Below are positions 43,323 to 52,980 of a stretch of 64,000 nt of DNA, piece by piece. The position numbers and the translations under genes are program-made. Below the pieces are notes generated by a model that searched no databases, had not been told where the DNA came from, and worked only from the letters and a program-made list of their open reading frames with translations. Each line of letters starts with the position of its first letter. Position 1 is the first letter of the stretch. The DNA is taken from contig CANLEM010000004.1 in assembly GCA_947489685.1 (NCBI GenBank), positions 310,001 through 374,000 on the forward strand, written 5' to 3'. The stretch is from an uncultured Aquimarina sp. (lineage in GTDB: Bacteria > Bacteroidota > Bacteroidia > Flavobacteriales > Flavobacteriaceae).

Positions 43323-46250
43323 ATGAAAACATTTACTAAAAGCGCATTGTTTTTATTGTGGTTGATACCAATGAGCTTTTTTGCCCAGTCAACCGTTACT
43401 GGAACGGTAACTGACGCTGGAAGTGGTCAACCCATTCCGGGTGTAAATATCATTGTAAAAGAATCCGCAAACGGAACTTCTTCTGATTTTGACGGTCTTT
43501 ATTCTTTAAGCAATGTTAACAACGGGGAAATAATTATCTTCTCATACGTTGGTTTTGTCCCACAAGAGGTAGCGTACTCTGGCCAGGCAACAATCGACAT
43601 AGTATTAGAAGAAGACGCTGCAGAACTAGAACAGGTTGTATTAATCGGTTATGGTGCTGCGAGAAAGAAGGATTTAACGGGATCAGTTGCTCTGGTAACA
43701 TCAGAGAATTTCAATACTGGTAATAACGTAACAGCAGAAAATTTATTTAACGGTAGAGTTGCCGGTGTTAATATTAACACTAATGGTGGCCCTGCAGGAA
43801 ATTCGGAAATTAGAATTAGAGGTGGTGCTTCTTTAAATGCATCAAACGATCCTCTTATTGTTGTAGACGGCTTACCATTAAATGATCCTCGAGACACAGA
43901 TAATGGATCTAGATCCGTATTATCTGCAATTAACCCCAACGATATCGAATCGTTTTCGATTCTTAAAGATGCTTCGGCAGCCGCTATTTATGGTAACCGA
44001 GGTGCAAACGGGGTAATTATTATTACTACCAAAAAAGGGAAAAAGAATTTGCAAATAAATCTAGACTCCAAAACCAGTATAGCTACTGCAAATGAAGTGG
44101 TTGATGTATTTTCTGCGGATGAGTATAGATCATTCATCGCTCAAAATTTCCCTGATCGTTTAGCCGATCTTGGTAACGCGAATACGGATTGGCAAGATGA
44201 AATTTATAGAGATGCTTTTTCATCAGATCATAACTTATCGGTAAGTGGTTCAATATTAGAAGTATTACCAACAAGGTTAACTATTGGTAGATCTGATCAA
44301 GAAGGTCTTAGAAAAACTTCAAAGTTTGAGAGAACAACTACATCTCTTTCTTTAAACCCTAGGCTTTTTAATAATCATTTAAAAATAGATGTTAATGCAA
44401 ATCTTAATTTTGAGAAAAACAGATTTGCTCCTGGTGTTGAAGGTGCTGCTATAACATTTGACCCTACGCAACCTGTTTTTGATGCTGGATCTCAGTATGG
44501 AGGATTTTTTGAGTATATCGACTCGGGTTCTGGGTTCGCACAAGCTAATGTGCAAAGAAACCCTGTAGCGCAATTATTACAAACTACAGATATTGCCAAT
44601 ACAAGAAGATATTATGGTAATGCAAAATTTGATTATCAATTACACTTCTTCCCTGATTTAAGAGCAGTTTTAAATCTTGGATTGGATACCAGTGAAACCA
44701 AAAGGTTTGAAGAACGCTCTACAGAAAGTGCAAATACTTTTAACTCGGCTCAAGGAGAGTTTAATGGATTTAAATCCGACACCGATTTTTTAGCAGAAAA
44801 TAAATTGTTAGATGCTTATCTGGTATATAACAAAAAAATAGGTGGATTAGATATCGAAGCAACAGGTGGATATTCATATCAGAAATTCGAAGTAGAAAAA
44901 ACCACTACTGGTGATCAACGTGACCCAAATATTCTACCAGAAGAAACAATTAATCCAGATGTAGTATTACTTGCTTACTTTTTAAGAGCAAATCTTAAAT
45001 TAAGCGACAAGTACTTTTTAACTGGATCTATACGTAGAGATGGTACGTCAAGATTTAGTGAAGATAATAGATTTGGTTATTTTCCTTCTGCATCCTTTGG
45101 ATGGCAAATTAGTGAAGAAAATTTCCTAAAGAACTCTTCTACTTTAAGTAATCTAAGGTTACGTTTAGGATATGGTATTACAGGACAACAAGATATTTCG
45201 CAAGCATATGCATATTTAGAAAGATATAGAGGTAGTGGCCCTAACACTCAATATATCCTTAACGGAGAAGTAGTAAACATCGTCCAACCTCAATTTAGAA
45301 ATGAAGACATTGAGTGGGAAAAAATAACAGAATATAACATTGGATTAGATTACGGTTTTTTTAATGATAGAATTAGCGGGTCCATAGATGTTTTTAGAAA
45401 AGAGTCTGATGACTTACTTTCTCAAGCTCCAGTACCTGATGCAGCCAATTTCTCGAACCAAGGGTTCCAAAACATTGGAAAATTTATTACCCAAGGTGCT
45501 GAATTTTCTATTAGTGCAGATATTATTAGAAACAGTAACTTAAACTGGAATCTAAGTTATAACGCAACATACATTGATAGAGAAATTGAAGAATTAGCAT
45601 TTGGTCAAGATATCTTAACTACCGGTATTGGTGGAGGAACTGGTAATACAATCCAAATTCAGAGACAGGGTGAAGCGCCTTTCTCGTTCTTTACGTTTGC
45701 ACAGGTATATGATGATAATGGTAATCCTATCGAAGGTGCTTATGCCGATTTAAACGGGGATGGTATTATCAATAATAATGACCGTTATGTTTCTGGTAAC
45801 GGTGTGGCAGATATCACTATGGGACTTCAGTCAAGTCTAAATTACAAGAACTTTGATTTTAGTTTTAGTATGAGAGCTAGTATTGGAAATGAGATATATA
45901 ATAACGTAGCCTCTTCAAATGCACAGTTAGGTAATGTTTTTAGAAATGTATTTAACAATACACCAGTAAGTGTATTAGAAACTAATTTTCAAAATACTTC
46001 AGATGTAATCCTTTCTGATTTTTACGTTGAAGATGCATCTTTCTTAAGAATGGACAATATCACATTAGGATATACGCTTAGGGATGTAATGAAAGGAGTC
46101 TCAAGTCTTCGTCTTTGGGCAGGTGTACAGAATGCTTTTGTAATCACAGATTATTCTGGTCTTGATCCCGAAATCCAAAATAATGGTGTTGATAATACGA
46201 TCTTCCCTAGAGGACGTACGTACTTGTTAGGAATAAACTATAATTATTAA
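43323..46250 (+). CDS. susC: SusC/RagA-family TonB-linked outer-membrane protein
   Basis: The outer-membrane importer of the starch locus, 975 residues. A signal peptide ends at FFAQ. A carboxypeptidase-regulatory-like domain follows (TVTGTVTDAGSGQPIPGVN; FDGLYSL). The TonB box is probably in EQVVLIGYG. The plug domain (RIRGGASLNASNDPLIVVDG; GANGVIIITTKKGK) and a 22-strand barrel end in GRTYLLGINYNY. It should import malto-oligosaccharides together with SusD, 11 bases downstream. It is preceded by a LacI-type operator. Confidence 0.96.
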   Translation: MKTFTKSALFLLWLIPMSFFAQSTVTGTVTDAGSGQPIPGVNIIVKESANGTSSDFDGLYSLSNVNNGEIIIFSYVGFVPQEVAYSGQATIDIVLEEDAAELEQVVLIGYGAARKKDLTGSVALVTSENFNTGNNVTAENLFNGRVAGVNINTNGGPAGNSEIRIRGGASLNASNDPLIVVDGLPLNDPRDTDNGSRSVLSAINPNDIESFSILKDASAAAIYGNRGANGVIIITTKKGKKNLQINLDSKTSIATANEVVDVFSADEYRSFIAQNFPDRLADLGNANTDWQDEIYRDAFSSDHNLSVSGSILEVLPTRLTIGRSDQEGLRKTSKFERTTTSLSLNPRLFNNHLKIDVNANLNFEKNRFAPGVEGAAITFDPTQPVFDAGSQYGGFFEYIDSGSGFAQANVQRNPVAQLLQTTDIANTRRYYGNAKFDYQLHFFPDLRAVLNLGLDTSETKRFEERSTESANTFNSAQGEFNGFKSDTDFLAENKLLDAYLVYNKKIGGLDIEATGGYSYQKFEVEKTTTGDQRDPNILPEETINPDVVLLAYFLRANLKLSDKYFLTGSIRRDGTSRFSEDNRFGYFPSASFGWQISEENFLKNSSTLSNLRLRLGYGITGQQDISQAYAYLERYRGSGPNTQYILNGEVVNIVQPQFRNEDIEWEKITEYNIGLDYGFFNDRISGSIDVFRKESDDLLSQAPVPDAANFSNQGFQNIGKFITQGAEFSISADIIRNSNLNWNLSYNATYIDREIEELAFGQDILTTGIGGGTGNTIQIQRQGEAPFSFFTFAQVYDDNGNPIEGAYADLNGDGIINNNDRYVSGNGVADITMGLQSSLNYKNFDFSFSMRASIGNEIYNNVASSNAQLGNVFRNVFNNTPVSVLETNFQNTSDVILSDFYVEDASFLRMDNITLGYTLRDVMKGVSSLRLWAGVQNAFVITDYSGLDPEIQNNGVDNTIFPRGRTYLLGINYNY

Positions 46251-46261
46251 AAAATTAGGAA

Positions 46262-47926
46262 ATGAAACTATATAAGATATTTTTATACGCATTTCTTTTC
46301 ATCGGTATATTCGCATCTTGTGAAAATGACTTAAATATCGACTTAGAAGATGATGATGATTTATTAGCCGAGGACGTATTTAGTAGTCCCGATGCTTACG
46401 ACCGCGCTATTGGAGGAGTTTATGCTAACCTTTCGGTAGTAGGATTAGATGGACCAGGAAACTCTAACATTGCAGGAATCGATGCCGGTACAGGGCAATA
46501 TGTAAGAGGATTATTTAATCTACAGAACTTATCAACCGATGAGACTATTTGGACATTCGAAAATGATCCGGGTATTCGCCAGATTCAAAGAAACTCTTGG
46601 GATGCCAACAATGTGGTAGTACTTGGTTTCTGGGCTAGGGCTACATTTCAAATCTCTTTGGTAAACGAATTTTTACGTCAGACTACAGATGATAAATTAG
46701 ACGGACGTGGTGTTTCTGGAGATTTAAGAAATACAATCCGAGCTTATAGAGCTGAAGCCAGAGTTATGAGAGCCTTAGCAAACTATCACCTATTAGATTT
46801 GTTTAGAAGAGCTCCTTTTGCAACTGAAAATGATCCTGTAGGATTTACAAGAGTTCCAGAAATTGCAGGACAAGAACTGTTTAACTATATCGAACAAGAG
46901 TTACTTGCTGTTGATGCTGATTTATTAGATGTTGCACCTGGTAATACTTCAAATTACGGAAGAGCCAACAAAGGTGTTGCAAAAATGATTCTTGCCAAGC
47001 TATATCTGAATGCCGAAGTTTATCTAGGATCGGGCAATCAACGTTATGCAGATTGTTTAACTACTTGTCAAGAAATTATAAATAGTGGGTATTCTTTAAC
47101 TCCTGATTATCTTAATAATTTTAATGCAGATAATGATACCAATGGTGCTCAAAATGAGATTATTTTTCCTGTAATTGCAGACGGAACTTCGGTAAGAAAT
47201 TTTGGTGGTGCCGGGATAATTATCCAAGGACAACAAAATGCAAGATCAGGATTTCAACCTACTCCGCAATCATTGGGTGTAGGAGGGTTTGGTAATCTAT
47301 ACAGAATAAGAAGACAGTTCGGGGAGTTATTTGTAACCGATGTACTTTTCCAGAACGATACCAGAAATACCGTAGTTACTCAAGATATCGAATTAGACGA
47401 TATGGGCGGTATTGTTACACAAGAGGATCGTCCTATAGAAATTGCCGACATCAGTGATACTTCTGGCGGGTACTTACTAGCCAAATATTCTAACATTACT
47501 TCTACTGGTCAGCCAGGAAAAGATGCCACATTTGTAGATACAGATTTTCCATTATTTAGACTTGCAGATGTTTTTCTAATGTATGCCGAAGCTCAATTAA
47601 GAGGCGGCGGTGGAGATCGTGCTACAGCTCTTGGGTTTGTTAATGCACTAAGAGAAAGAGCTTTTGGTAATGCTTTGGCTAATATCGGAGATGCTAGTCT
47701 TACTCTTGATTTTATTCTTGATGAGCGTGCCAGAGAATTACATTGGGAATGCCATAGAAGACAGGATTTAATAAGATTTGGTCGTTATACTGGTGGTACA
47801 TACAACTGGACGTATAAAGGTGGTCCGCAAAACGGATCTGCTATTTCAGAAAACTTTGCATTATTTCCTGTTCCAGAATCCAGCAGGTCTGCAAATCCGA
47901 ATTTAGGACAAAACCCAGGATTCTAA
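46262..47926 (+). CDS. susD: RagB/SusD-family surface glycan-binding lipoprotein
   Basis: The lid of the SusC pore, 554 residues, lipidated at FIGIFASC. The helical TPR-like core starts with VFSSPDAYDRAIGGVYANL. It also has YRAEARVMRALANYHLLDLF, and the C-terminal block LDFILDERARELHWECHRRQDLIRFG is a hallmark of the family. PVPESSRSANPNLGQNPGF closes it in the usual way. An acidic stretch (DLNIDLEDDDDLLAED) directly follows the lipidated Cys, as in surface-exported lipoproteins of this phylum. Confidence 0.96.
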   Translation: MKLYKIFLYAFLFIGIFASCENDLNIDLEDDDDLLAEDVFSSPDAYDRAIGGVYANLSVVGLDGPGNSNIAGIDAGTGQYVRGLFNLQNLSTDETIWTFENDPGIRQIQRNSWDANNVVVLGFWARATFQISLVNEFLRQTTDDKLDGRGVSGDLRNTIRAYRAEARVMRALANYHLLDLFRRAPFATENDPVGFTRVPEIAGQELFNYIEQELLAVDADLLDVAPGNTSNYGRANKGVAKMILAKLYLNAEVYLGSGNQRYADCLTTCQEIINSGYSLTPDYLNNFNADNDTNGAQNEIIFPVIADGTSVRNFGGAGIIIQGQQNARSGFQPTPQSLGVGGFGNLYRIRRQFGELFVTDVLFQNDTRNTVVTQDIELDDMGGIVTQEDRPIEIADISDTSGGYLLAKYSNITSTGQPGKDATFVDTDFPLFRLADVFLMYAEAQLRGGGGDRATALGFVNALRERAFGNALANIGDASLTLDFILDERARELHWECHRRQDLIRFGRYTGGTYNWTYKGGPQNGSAISENFALFPVPESSRSANPNLGQNPGF

Positions 47927-47935
47927 AAATAAACT

Positions 47936-49081
47936 ATGAAAAATTTAATTTATACAGTCATGAAAAAGATATCAATTTTAATGTTTGCATTTATAGCATT
48001 GTTATGCTTTAATGCATGTGTAGAAGACGAAGAGCCTACTTTTGTAATTCAACAAGAACAAACAGAAGGTCCTTTAATAGTAACTGCAAATTCGACTCTT
48101 GCGCTTAGTAAAGAGAATGCCGATTTACCAGGATTCACTTTAGTTTGGGAAGATGCAGGTTATAATATAAATACTCCAATTAGTTATACGATTGAAGCTG
48201 CTGCGGCAGGAACAGATTTTGCATCACCACTTGAGGTTGCAACAACTACAGATCGTTTTTATAGCTGGACAATAGGTGAACTAAATGGCCTGGCATTATT
48301 ATTAGAATTAAGTCCTGATGCCGAAGCTTCTTTCGAACTTAGAGTTATTTCTTCTCTAGGTACTAATGGTGGTTTAGCTATTAATTCTAATGTAATTTCT
48401 TTAACAGTTACTCCTTATTCTACGGTTATTATAAGAAAAAATCTTTTCTTGGTAGGTAGTGCTACTGCTCCAGGATGGAATAACGGTAGTGAAGCCGGAC
48501 AACACCCAAATACAGCTTTGGTAAGAGATCCTAATAATGACAATCTATTTAAGTTTACCGGATGGTTTTTAGGTGGTGGAGATAATGCATTTAAATTACT
48601 AGAAACTCCAGGTTTTTGGCAACCACAATGGGGAGATAATGGTGGAGCCATTGCAAGTAGTGAAGATTTAGGTGGAGATCCAGGAGTTTTATCTGTAGCT
48701 GCAGACGGTTACTATGAAATTACTGTAGATATTGAAAATCTAACTTTTGAAGCTGGTGCATTTGATGCAACCGGTGCTGCTTCTTATGCTACCATAGGAA
48801 TCATTGGAGATTCTACTCCTGATGGATGGGATGCTGATACAGATATGATTCAATCTCCTTTTAATGAGCATTTATGGTACATCTTAGATGTTGGTTTAGT
48901 AGATGGAGAAATGAAATTTAGACATAGCAATGACTGGCCAGGTAACTGGGGAGCCGATACGGCTGTAAGTGGTCAAGCTACTACAGATGGAAATCCTCCT
49001 AATATCCCTGTTACAGCAGGAACATATGACATTTGGTTTAGTGATCTTGATGGAAGATATATTTTCATTCCAAAAGGATAA
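47936..49081 (+). CDS. susE: SusE/SusF-type starch-binding lipoprotein
   Basis: The protein has 381 residues with a lipobox at FNAC. A SusE N-terminal domain (about 30-150, LIVTANSTLALSKENADLPG; ISYTIEAAAAGTDF) precedes two starch-binding modules of the SusE/SusF type. The modules run about 165-265 (LFLVGSATAPGWNNG; FKLLETPGFWQPQWG) and about 275-381 (IGIIGDSTPDGWDADTDM; MKFRHSNDWPGNWG). The Trp residues in these repeats are the expected glucan contacts. An in-frame ATG at 47960 gives a more compact signal peptide and may be the real start. It lies 9 bases after susD. Confidence 0.92.
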   Translation: MKNLIYTVMKKISILMFAFIALLCFNACVEDEEPTFVIQQEQTEGPLIVTANSTLALSKENADLPGFTLVWEDAGYNINTPISYTIEAAAAGTDFASPLEVATTTDRFYSWTIGELNGLALLLELSPDAEASFELRVISSLGTNGGLAINSNVISLTVTPYSTVIIRKNLFLVGSATAPGWNNGSEAGQHPNTALVRDPNNDNLFKFTGWFLGGGDNAFKLLETPGFWQPQWGDNGGAIASSEDLGGDPGVLSVAADGYYEITVDIENLTFEAGAFDATGAASYATIGIIGDSTPDGWDADTDMIQSPFNEHLWYILDVGLVDGEMKFRHSNDWPGNWGADTAVSGQATTDGNPPNIPVTAGTYDIWFSDLDGRYIFIPKG

Positions 49082-49106
49082 TCGTATCTAATCTTAAAAA
49101 ATTGAA

Positions 49107-50555
49107 ATGAAAAAAATTAAATATATATCAACCAAAACCATCCTCCTTCTTGGAGGTATGGTTCTTGGATTGACAGGCTGTTCTGAAGATGATGATGCTG
49201 TCAATAATGGAGAGGTGATTATCACCAGCCAATCTCTAAAAATGGATCTTACTCAATTTGAAAGAGATGATGCAGGTGTTTTTATGCAAGCTTTCTATTG
49301 GGATGTAGAACCTATAGGTGATTGGTATAATATCGTAGCCGATAAAGTTGAGGACTATAAGGCTTCTGGAATTAATAGAATTTGGTTACCAGCTCCAGGA
49401 AAAGGTGCTTCAGGCGGTTTTTCAATGGGATACGATCCTTCAGACTACTTTGATGTAGGTGAATTTGAACAACATGGTACTGTAGAAACACGTTTCGGTT
49501 CTAGAGAAGAATTAGAAAATTTAATAGAAAAAGCTCATGCAAATGATCTAGAAGTAATCGCTGATATCGTTATGGGTCATAATTCTGGTGGAGGGTTACA
49601 AGCAAATCCTTTCCGAGGTGGTGACGAAGTTTACTCATTATTTAATGAAGAAAATGGTAATGCTTCTGGCAAATTTAATCGTACTAACGAGCATTTTCAT
49701 CCAAATGACATACATAACAATGATGAGCAAGATTTATTCTTTGCAGAGACCGACCTTTGTCATGATCAACAATATGTACAGGATTGGTTATGGGGTAGAG
49801 ATGATTCTGTAGCCGCATTCTACAAAAACACATTAGGTTTTGATGGATGGCGTTTTGATTACGTAAAGAGTTTTGCTCCTAAATGGGTAAAAGCCTGGAA
49901 TGATAAAATAGGCGGATTCTCTGTAGGTGAAAATTTTGATGGTAATCAGCAAGTTCTTAAAGATTGGGTTGATGCATCTGGTTCTCCTGCTTTTGATTTT
50001 GCTTGTTTTTATAGACTTGATGAGACTTTGGATCGTGCACATGATTTAACTGCTTTAGGTGAAGCTGGTAATATGTTAAGAAAATTGGATGCTAGTAAAG
50101 CAGTAACCTTTGTAGCTAATCACGATACCGAAAAAGATGAAAATCCAGAAAACAGAATAAGTTATGCTAATAAATTGTTAGCCTATTCATATATTCTAAC
50201 TCATGATGGATATCCGACCATTTTTTATCTTGATTATGAAGCTTTTAAAGGTCAACTTAAAACTTTAATTCAAATATATAACACTTTGGCTGTTGGTGAT
50301 GTAGAAATCATTGAAGCAAATGAAGATGAATATATCATGAAAAGAAGCGGTAGTGGTAATAATCCAGGACTGATTCTGTATATGAATATTAGCAGACAAA
50401 CAAAGCAACGTGTTGTAAAAACAAATTGGGCTAATAAAAAATTAGTTGACTATACAGATAACTCAAGGGCGACTCCAACTACAGATGGAGAAGGTAACGC
50501 TACTCTTAGTGCTCCTGCTGGTAGCTATGCTATTTGGTCTATTACCAAAGAATAA
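49107..50555 (+). CDS. GH13 alpha-amylase lipoprotein
   Basis: The starch-cutting enzyme at the cell surface, 482 residues, with lipobox LGLTGC followed by SEDDD, a pattern compatible with surface export. It begins with GVFMQAFYWDVEPIGDWYN. Region I is DIVMGHNSGG, where the usual Asn before His is Gly. Region II is GWRFDYVKSF with the nucleophile Asp, region III is VGENFDG with the acid Glu, and region IV is FVANHDTE. A C-terminal beta domain (about 410-482) ends in LSAPAGSYAIWSI. It is the fourth gene of the susCDE operon and is followed by a strong terminator. Confidence 0.94.
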   Translation: MKKIKYISTKTILLLGGMVLGLTGCSEDDDAVNNGEVIITSQSLKMDLTQFERDDAGVFMQAFYWDVEPIGDWYNIVADKVEDYKASGINRIWLPAPGKGASGGFSMGYDPSDYFDVGEFEQHGTVETRFGSREELENLIEKAHANDLEVIADIVMGHNSGGGLQANPFRGGDEVYSLFNEENGNASGKFNRTNEHFHPNDIHNNDEQDLFFAETDLCHDQQYVQDWLWGRDDSVAAFYKNTLGFDGWRFDYVKSFAPKWVKAWNDKIGGFSVGENFDGNQQVLKDWVDASGSPAFDFACFYRLDETLDRAHDLTALGEAGNMLRKLDASKAVTFVANHDTEKDENPENRISYANKLLAYSYILTHDGYPTIFYLDYEAFKGQLKTLIQIYNTLAVGDVEIIEANEDEYIMKRSGSGNNPGLILYMNISRQTKQRVVKTNWANKKLVDYTDNSRATPTTDGEGNATLSAPAGSYAIWSITKE

Positions 50556-50594
50556 GAAATTCATTTAGTGTTATTGAATTAGCAAATATTGATT

Positions 50595-50626
50595 AAAGAG
50601 TGCTTGATAAGCACTCTTTTTTTGTT
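50595..50626 (+). terminator. susCDE-amylase operon terminator
   Basis: The 11-bp stem AAAGAGTGCTT (50595-50605) pairs with AAGCACTCTTT (50609-50619) around loop GAT and is followed by a T-run. Confidence 0.9.
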
Positions 50627-50774
50627 TTTTTATTAACTACAAAAACAACTCAATATTTCAAGAAAATTATTGGTATAGTCCCAGTATTATCATTTATATA
50701 GCATAATAAAAAAGAATTACTTTACTTTGTAGCGATCTAATCACACTTAAAATCAATTTAATTAATAAAGCTTA

Positions 50775-52979
50775 ATGCCAAAATTTCCCTTTTACAAACA
50801 AGCTGAATCTAAAGATTGCGGACCTACTTGTATTAAGATAATTGCCAAACATTACGGAAGAATTCTTAACACACAAAAACTTCGAACATTAAGCGAAACT
50901 ACCAGAGAAGGAAGTTCTTTATTAGGATTAAGTGATGCTGTAGAAACCATAGGATTTAGATCGCTGGGAGTAAAACTATCTTTAAACAAACTAGATGAAG
51001 TTCCGTTACCTTGTATTGTGCATTGGAATAAGGTGCATTATGTGGTAGTCTATAAAATAAAAACAAAGCGTAATGGTGCTGTAACTGTTTATGTTTCTGA
51101 TCCAGCACACGGTTTAATTACCTACACCAAAGAGGAGTTTATTAAAGCCTGGATAGGAAACAATGCTGATGAAAATACCGAAGAAGGTGTAGCACTACTA
51201 ATAGAACCCACTCCAAATTTTTATAATGATAATTTGGATGAAGATGAAGAAAAATTTGGTTTCAAATTTATCTCTAAATACGTTTTTAAATACAAGAAGT
51301 TTCTCTTTCAATTAGCTCTAGGACTTGGTGCAGGAAGTATACTACAGCTTATCACTCCTTTTTTAACGCAAAGTATCGTAGATGTAGGGATTCAAAATCA
51401 AGATATAAATTTCATCTACCTTGTTCTTATTGCAATGTTGTCTTTATTTTTAGGACGCACATTAATTGAGGTGCTTAGAAGCTGGATTTTACTTCATTTA
51501 AGTACACGTATCAATATCTCTTTGATATCAGATTTTTTTATCAAACTAATGAATCTACCGATATCTTATTTTGATGTAAAAATGACAGGGGATCTTTTAC
51601 AAAGAATTAATGATCATAAACGTATTGAACAAATACTAACTATGTCATCGTTAAATGTTTTGTTTTCGATGGTTAATCTAATTATATTTAGTATTGTTCT
51701 GGTGTATTATAGCATTCCAATTTTTGGGATTTTTGCGGTAGGAAGTACTATTTATTTTGCATGGATACTTATCTTCTTTAAAAAACGTAAAAAATTAGAT
51801 TATAAACGTTTTTCTCAAATTAGTGAAGAACAAAGTAAGGTTATTGAACTTGTTAATGGTATGCAGGAAATAAAACTGCATAATGCCGAAAAAAGAAAGC
51901 GCTGGAACTGGGAGTTTGTGCAAGCTAAATTATTTAAAATCTCAATTGAAAATTTAGCGCTGGAACAATATCAAAGTGTAGGATCTTCTTTTATTAATGA
52001 GCTTAAAAACATTTTAATTACTGTTTTCTCTGCAAAACTAGTTATAGATGGTGAGATCACATTGGGTATGATGCTTGCCATTACGGCTATCGTTGGACAA
52101 TTAAATGCTCCTATTGCACAATTGATTAACTTTTTGAGAGAGTTACAAGATGCGCAAATTTCTTTAGAGCGTTTGGGAGAAATACATAATAAAGAAGATG
52201 AAGAGAAAGCTGGAGATGAGAAAATTAAAGATATTCCTGAAAACTCTGGATTTGAGGTAAAAGATCTTAATTTTAGATATGTAGGAGCGGATAAACCTGT
52301 CTTAGAAAATTTAAACCTGTCTATTCCGGCAAATAAAATTACTGCGGTGGTTGGTGTTAGTGGAAGCGGAAAGACAACCCTAATGAAACTACTGCTTAAG
52401 TTTTACGAACCAGATGACGGGCAAATTTTTATAGGTTCGCATGATTTAAAGCAAGTTTCTCAAAAATCATGGAGAGATCACTTTGGTGTGGTAATGCAAG
52501 AAGGATATATTTTTAATGATACTATTGCTAATAATATAGCCGTAGGAGAAGATTACGTAGATAAGAAAAAGCTAGCACATGCTGTTGATGTAGCCAATAT
52601 CAAAGAATTCATAGAATCCCTGCCTCTCTCCTACAATACAAAAATAGGTATGGAAGGTGTGGGGCTTAGTACCGGGCAAAAGCAACGCTTGTTTATTGCA
52701 AGATCTGTATATAAAAACCCTAAGTTTTTGTTTTTTGATGAAGCAACTTCGGCTTTGGATGCCAATAATGAAAAGGTAATAATGGAAAAATTAGATACCT
52801 TTTTCAAAGACAAAACGGTTATGGTTATAGCGCATCGTCTTAGTACCGTTAAGAATGCACACCAGATAGTAGTTCTTGATAAAGGTGAAATTGTAGAGGT
52901 TGGAAATCACGAGGAACTGATAAAAAACAAAGGGAATTATTTCAATTTAGTAAAAAATCAACTTGAATTAGGAAAGTAA
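50775..52979 (+). CDS. Peptidase-containing ABC exporter (C39, bacteriocin type)
   Basis: An inner-membrane exporter of 734 residues that would cut a leader peptide and export the product. The C39 peptidase fills about 1-140, with Q9, catalytic C15 (ESKDCGPTC), the His in VHWNKVHYVVVY and the Asp in VSDPAHG. Six membrane segments follow (about 170-450). The ATPase has Walker A GVSGSGKTT near 527, signature LSTGQKQRLFIARS, and Walker B FLFFDEATSALD. It is followed by a HlyD partner after 1 base. No precursor peptide with a double-Gly leader is visible in the flanking DNA, and no TolC is in the window. Confidence 0.92.
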   Translation: MPKFPFYKQAESKDCGPTCIKIIAKHYGRILNTQKLRTLSETTREGSSLLGLSDAVETIGFRSLGVKLSLNKLDEVPLPCIVHWNKVHYVVVYKIKTKRNGAVTVYVSDPAHGLITYTKEEFIKAWIGNNADENTEEGVALLIEPTPNFYNDNLDEDEEKFGFKFISKYVFKYKKFLFQLALGLGAGSILQLITPFLTQSIVDVGIQNQDINFIYLVLIAMLSLFLGRTLIEVLRSWILLHLSTRINISLISDFFIKLMNLPISYFDVKMTGDLLQRINDHKRIEQILTMSSLNVLFSMVNLIIFSIVLVYYSIPIFGIFAVGSTIYFAWILIFFKKRKKLDYKRFSQISEEQSKVIELVNGMQEIKLHNAEKRKRWNWEFVQAKLFKISIENLALEQYQSVGSSFINELKNILITVFSAKLVIDGEITLGMMLAITAIVGQLNAPIAQLINFLRELQDAQISLERLGEIHNKEDEEKAGDEKIKDIPENSGFEVKDLNFRYVGADKPVLENLNLSIPANKITAVVGVSGSGKTTLMKLLLKFYEPDDGQIFIGSHDLKQVSQKSWRDHFGVVMQEGYIFNDTIANNIAVGEDYVDKKKLAHAVDVANIKEFIESLPLSYNTKIGMEGVGLSTGQKQRLFIARSVYKNPKFLFFDEATSALDANNEKVIMEKLDTFFKDKTVMVIAHRLSTVKNAHQIVVLDKGEIVEVGNHEELIKNKGNYFNLVKNQLELGK

Positions 52980-52980
52980 A

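Noticed and set aside
34104..50555. Treating the whole starch region as one operon
   Set aside because: Genes run in two directions from the lacI region, with separate promoters, leaders and terminators.
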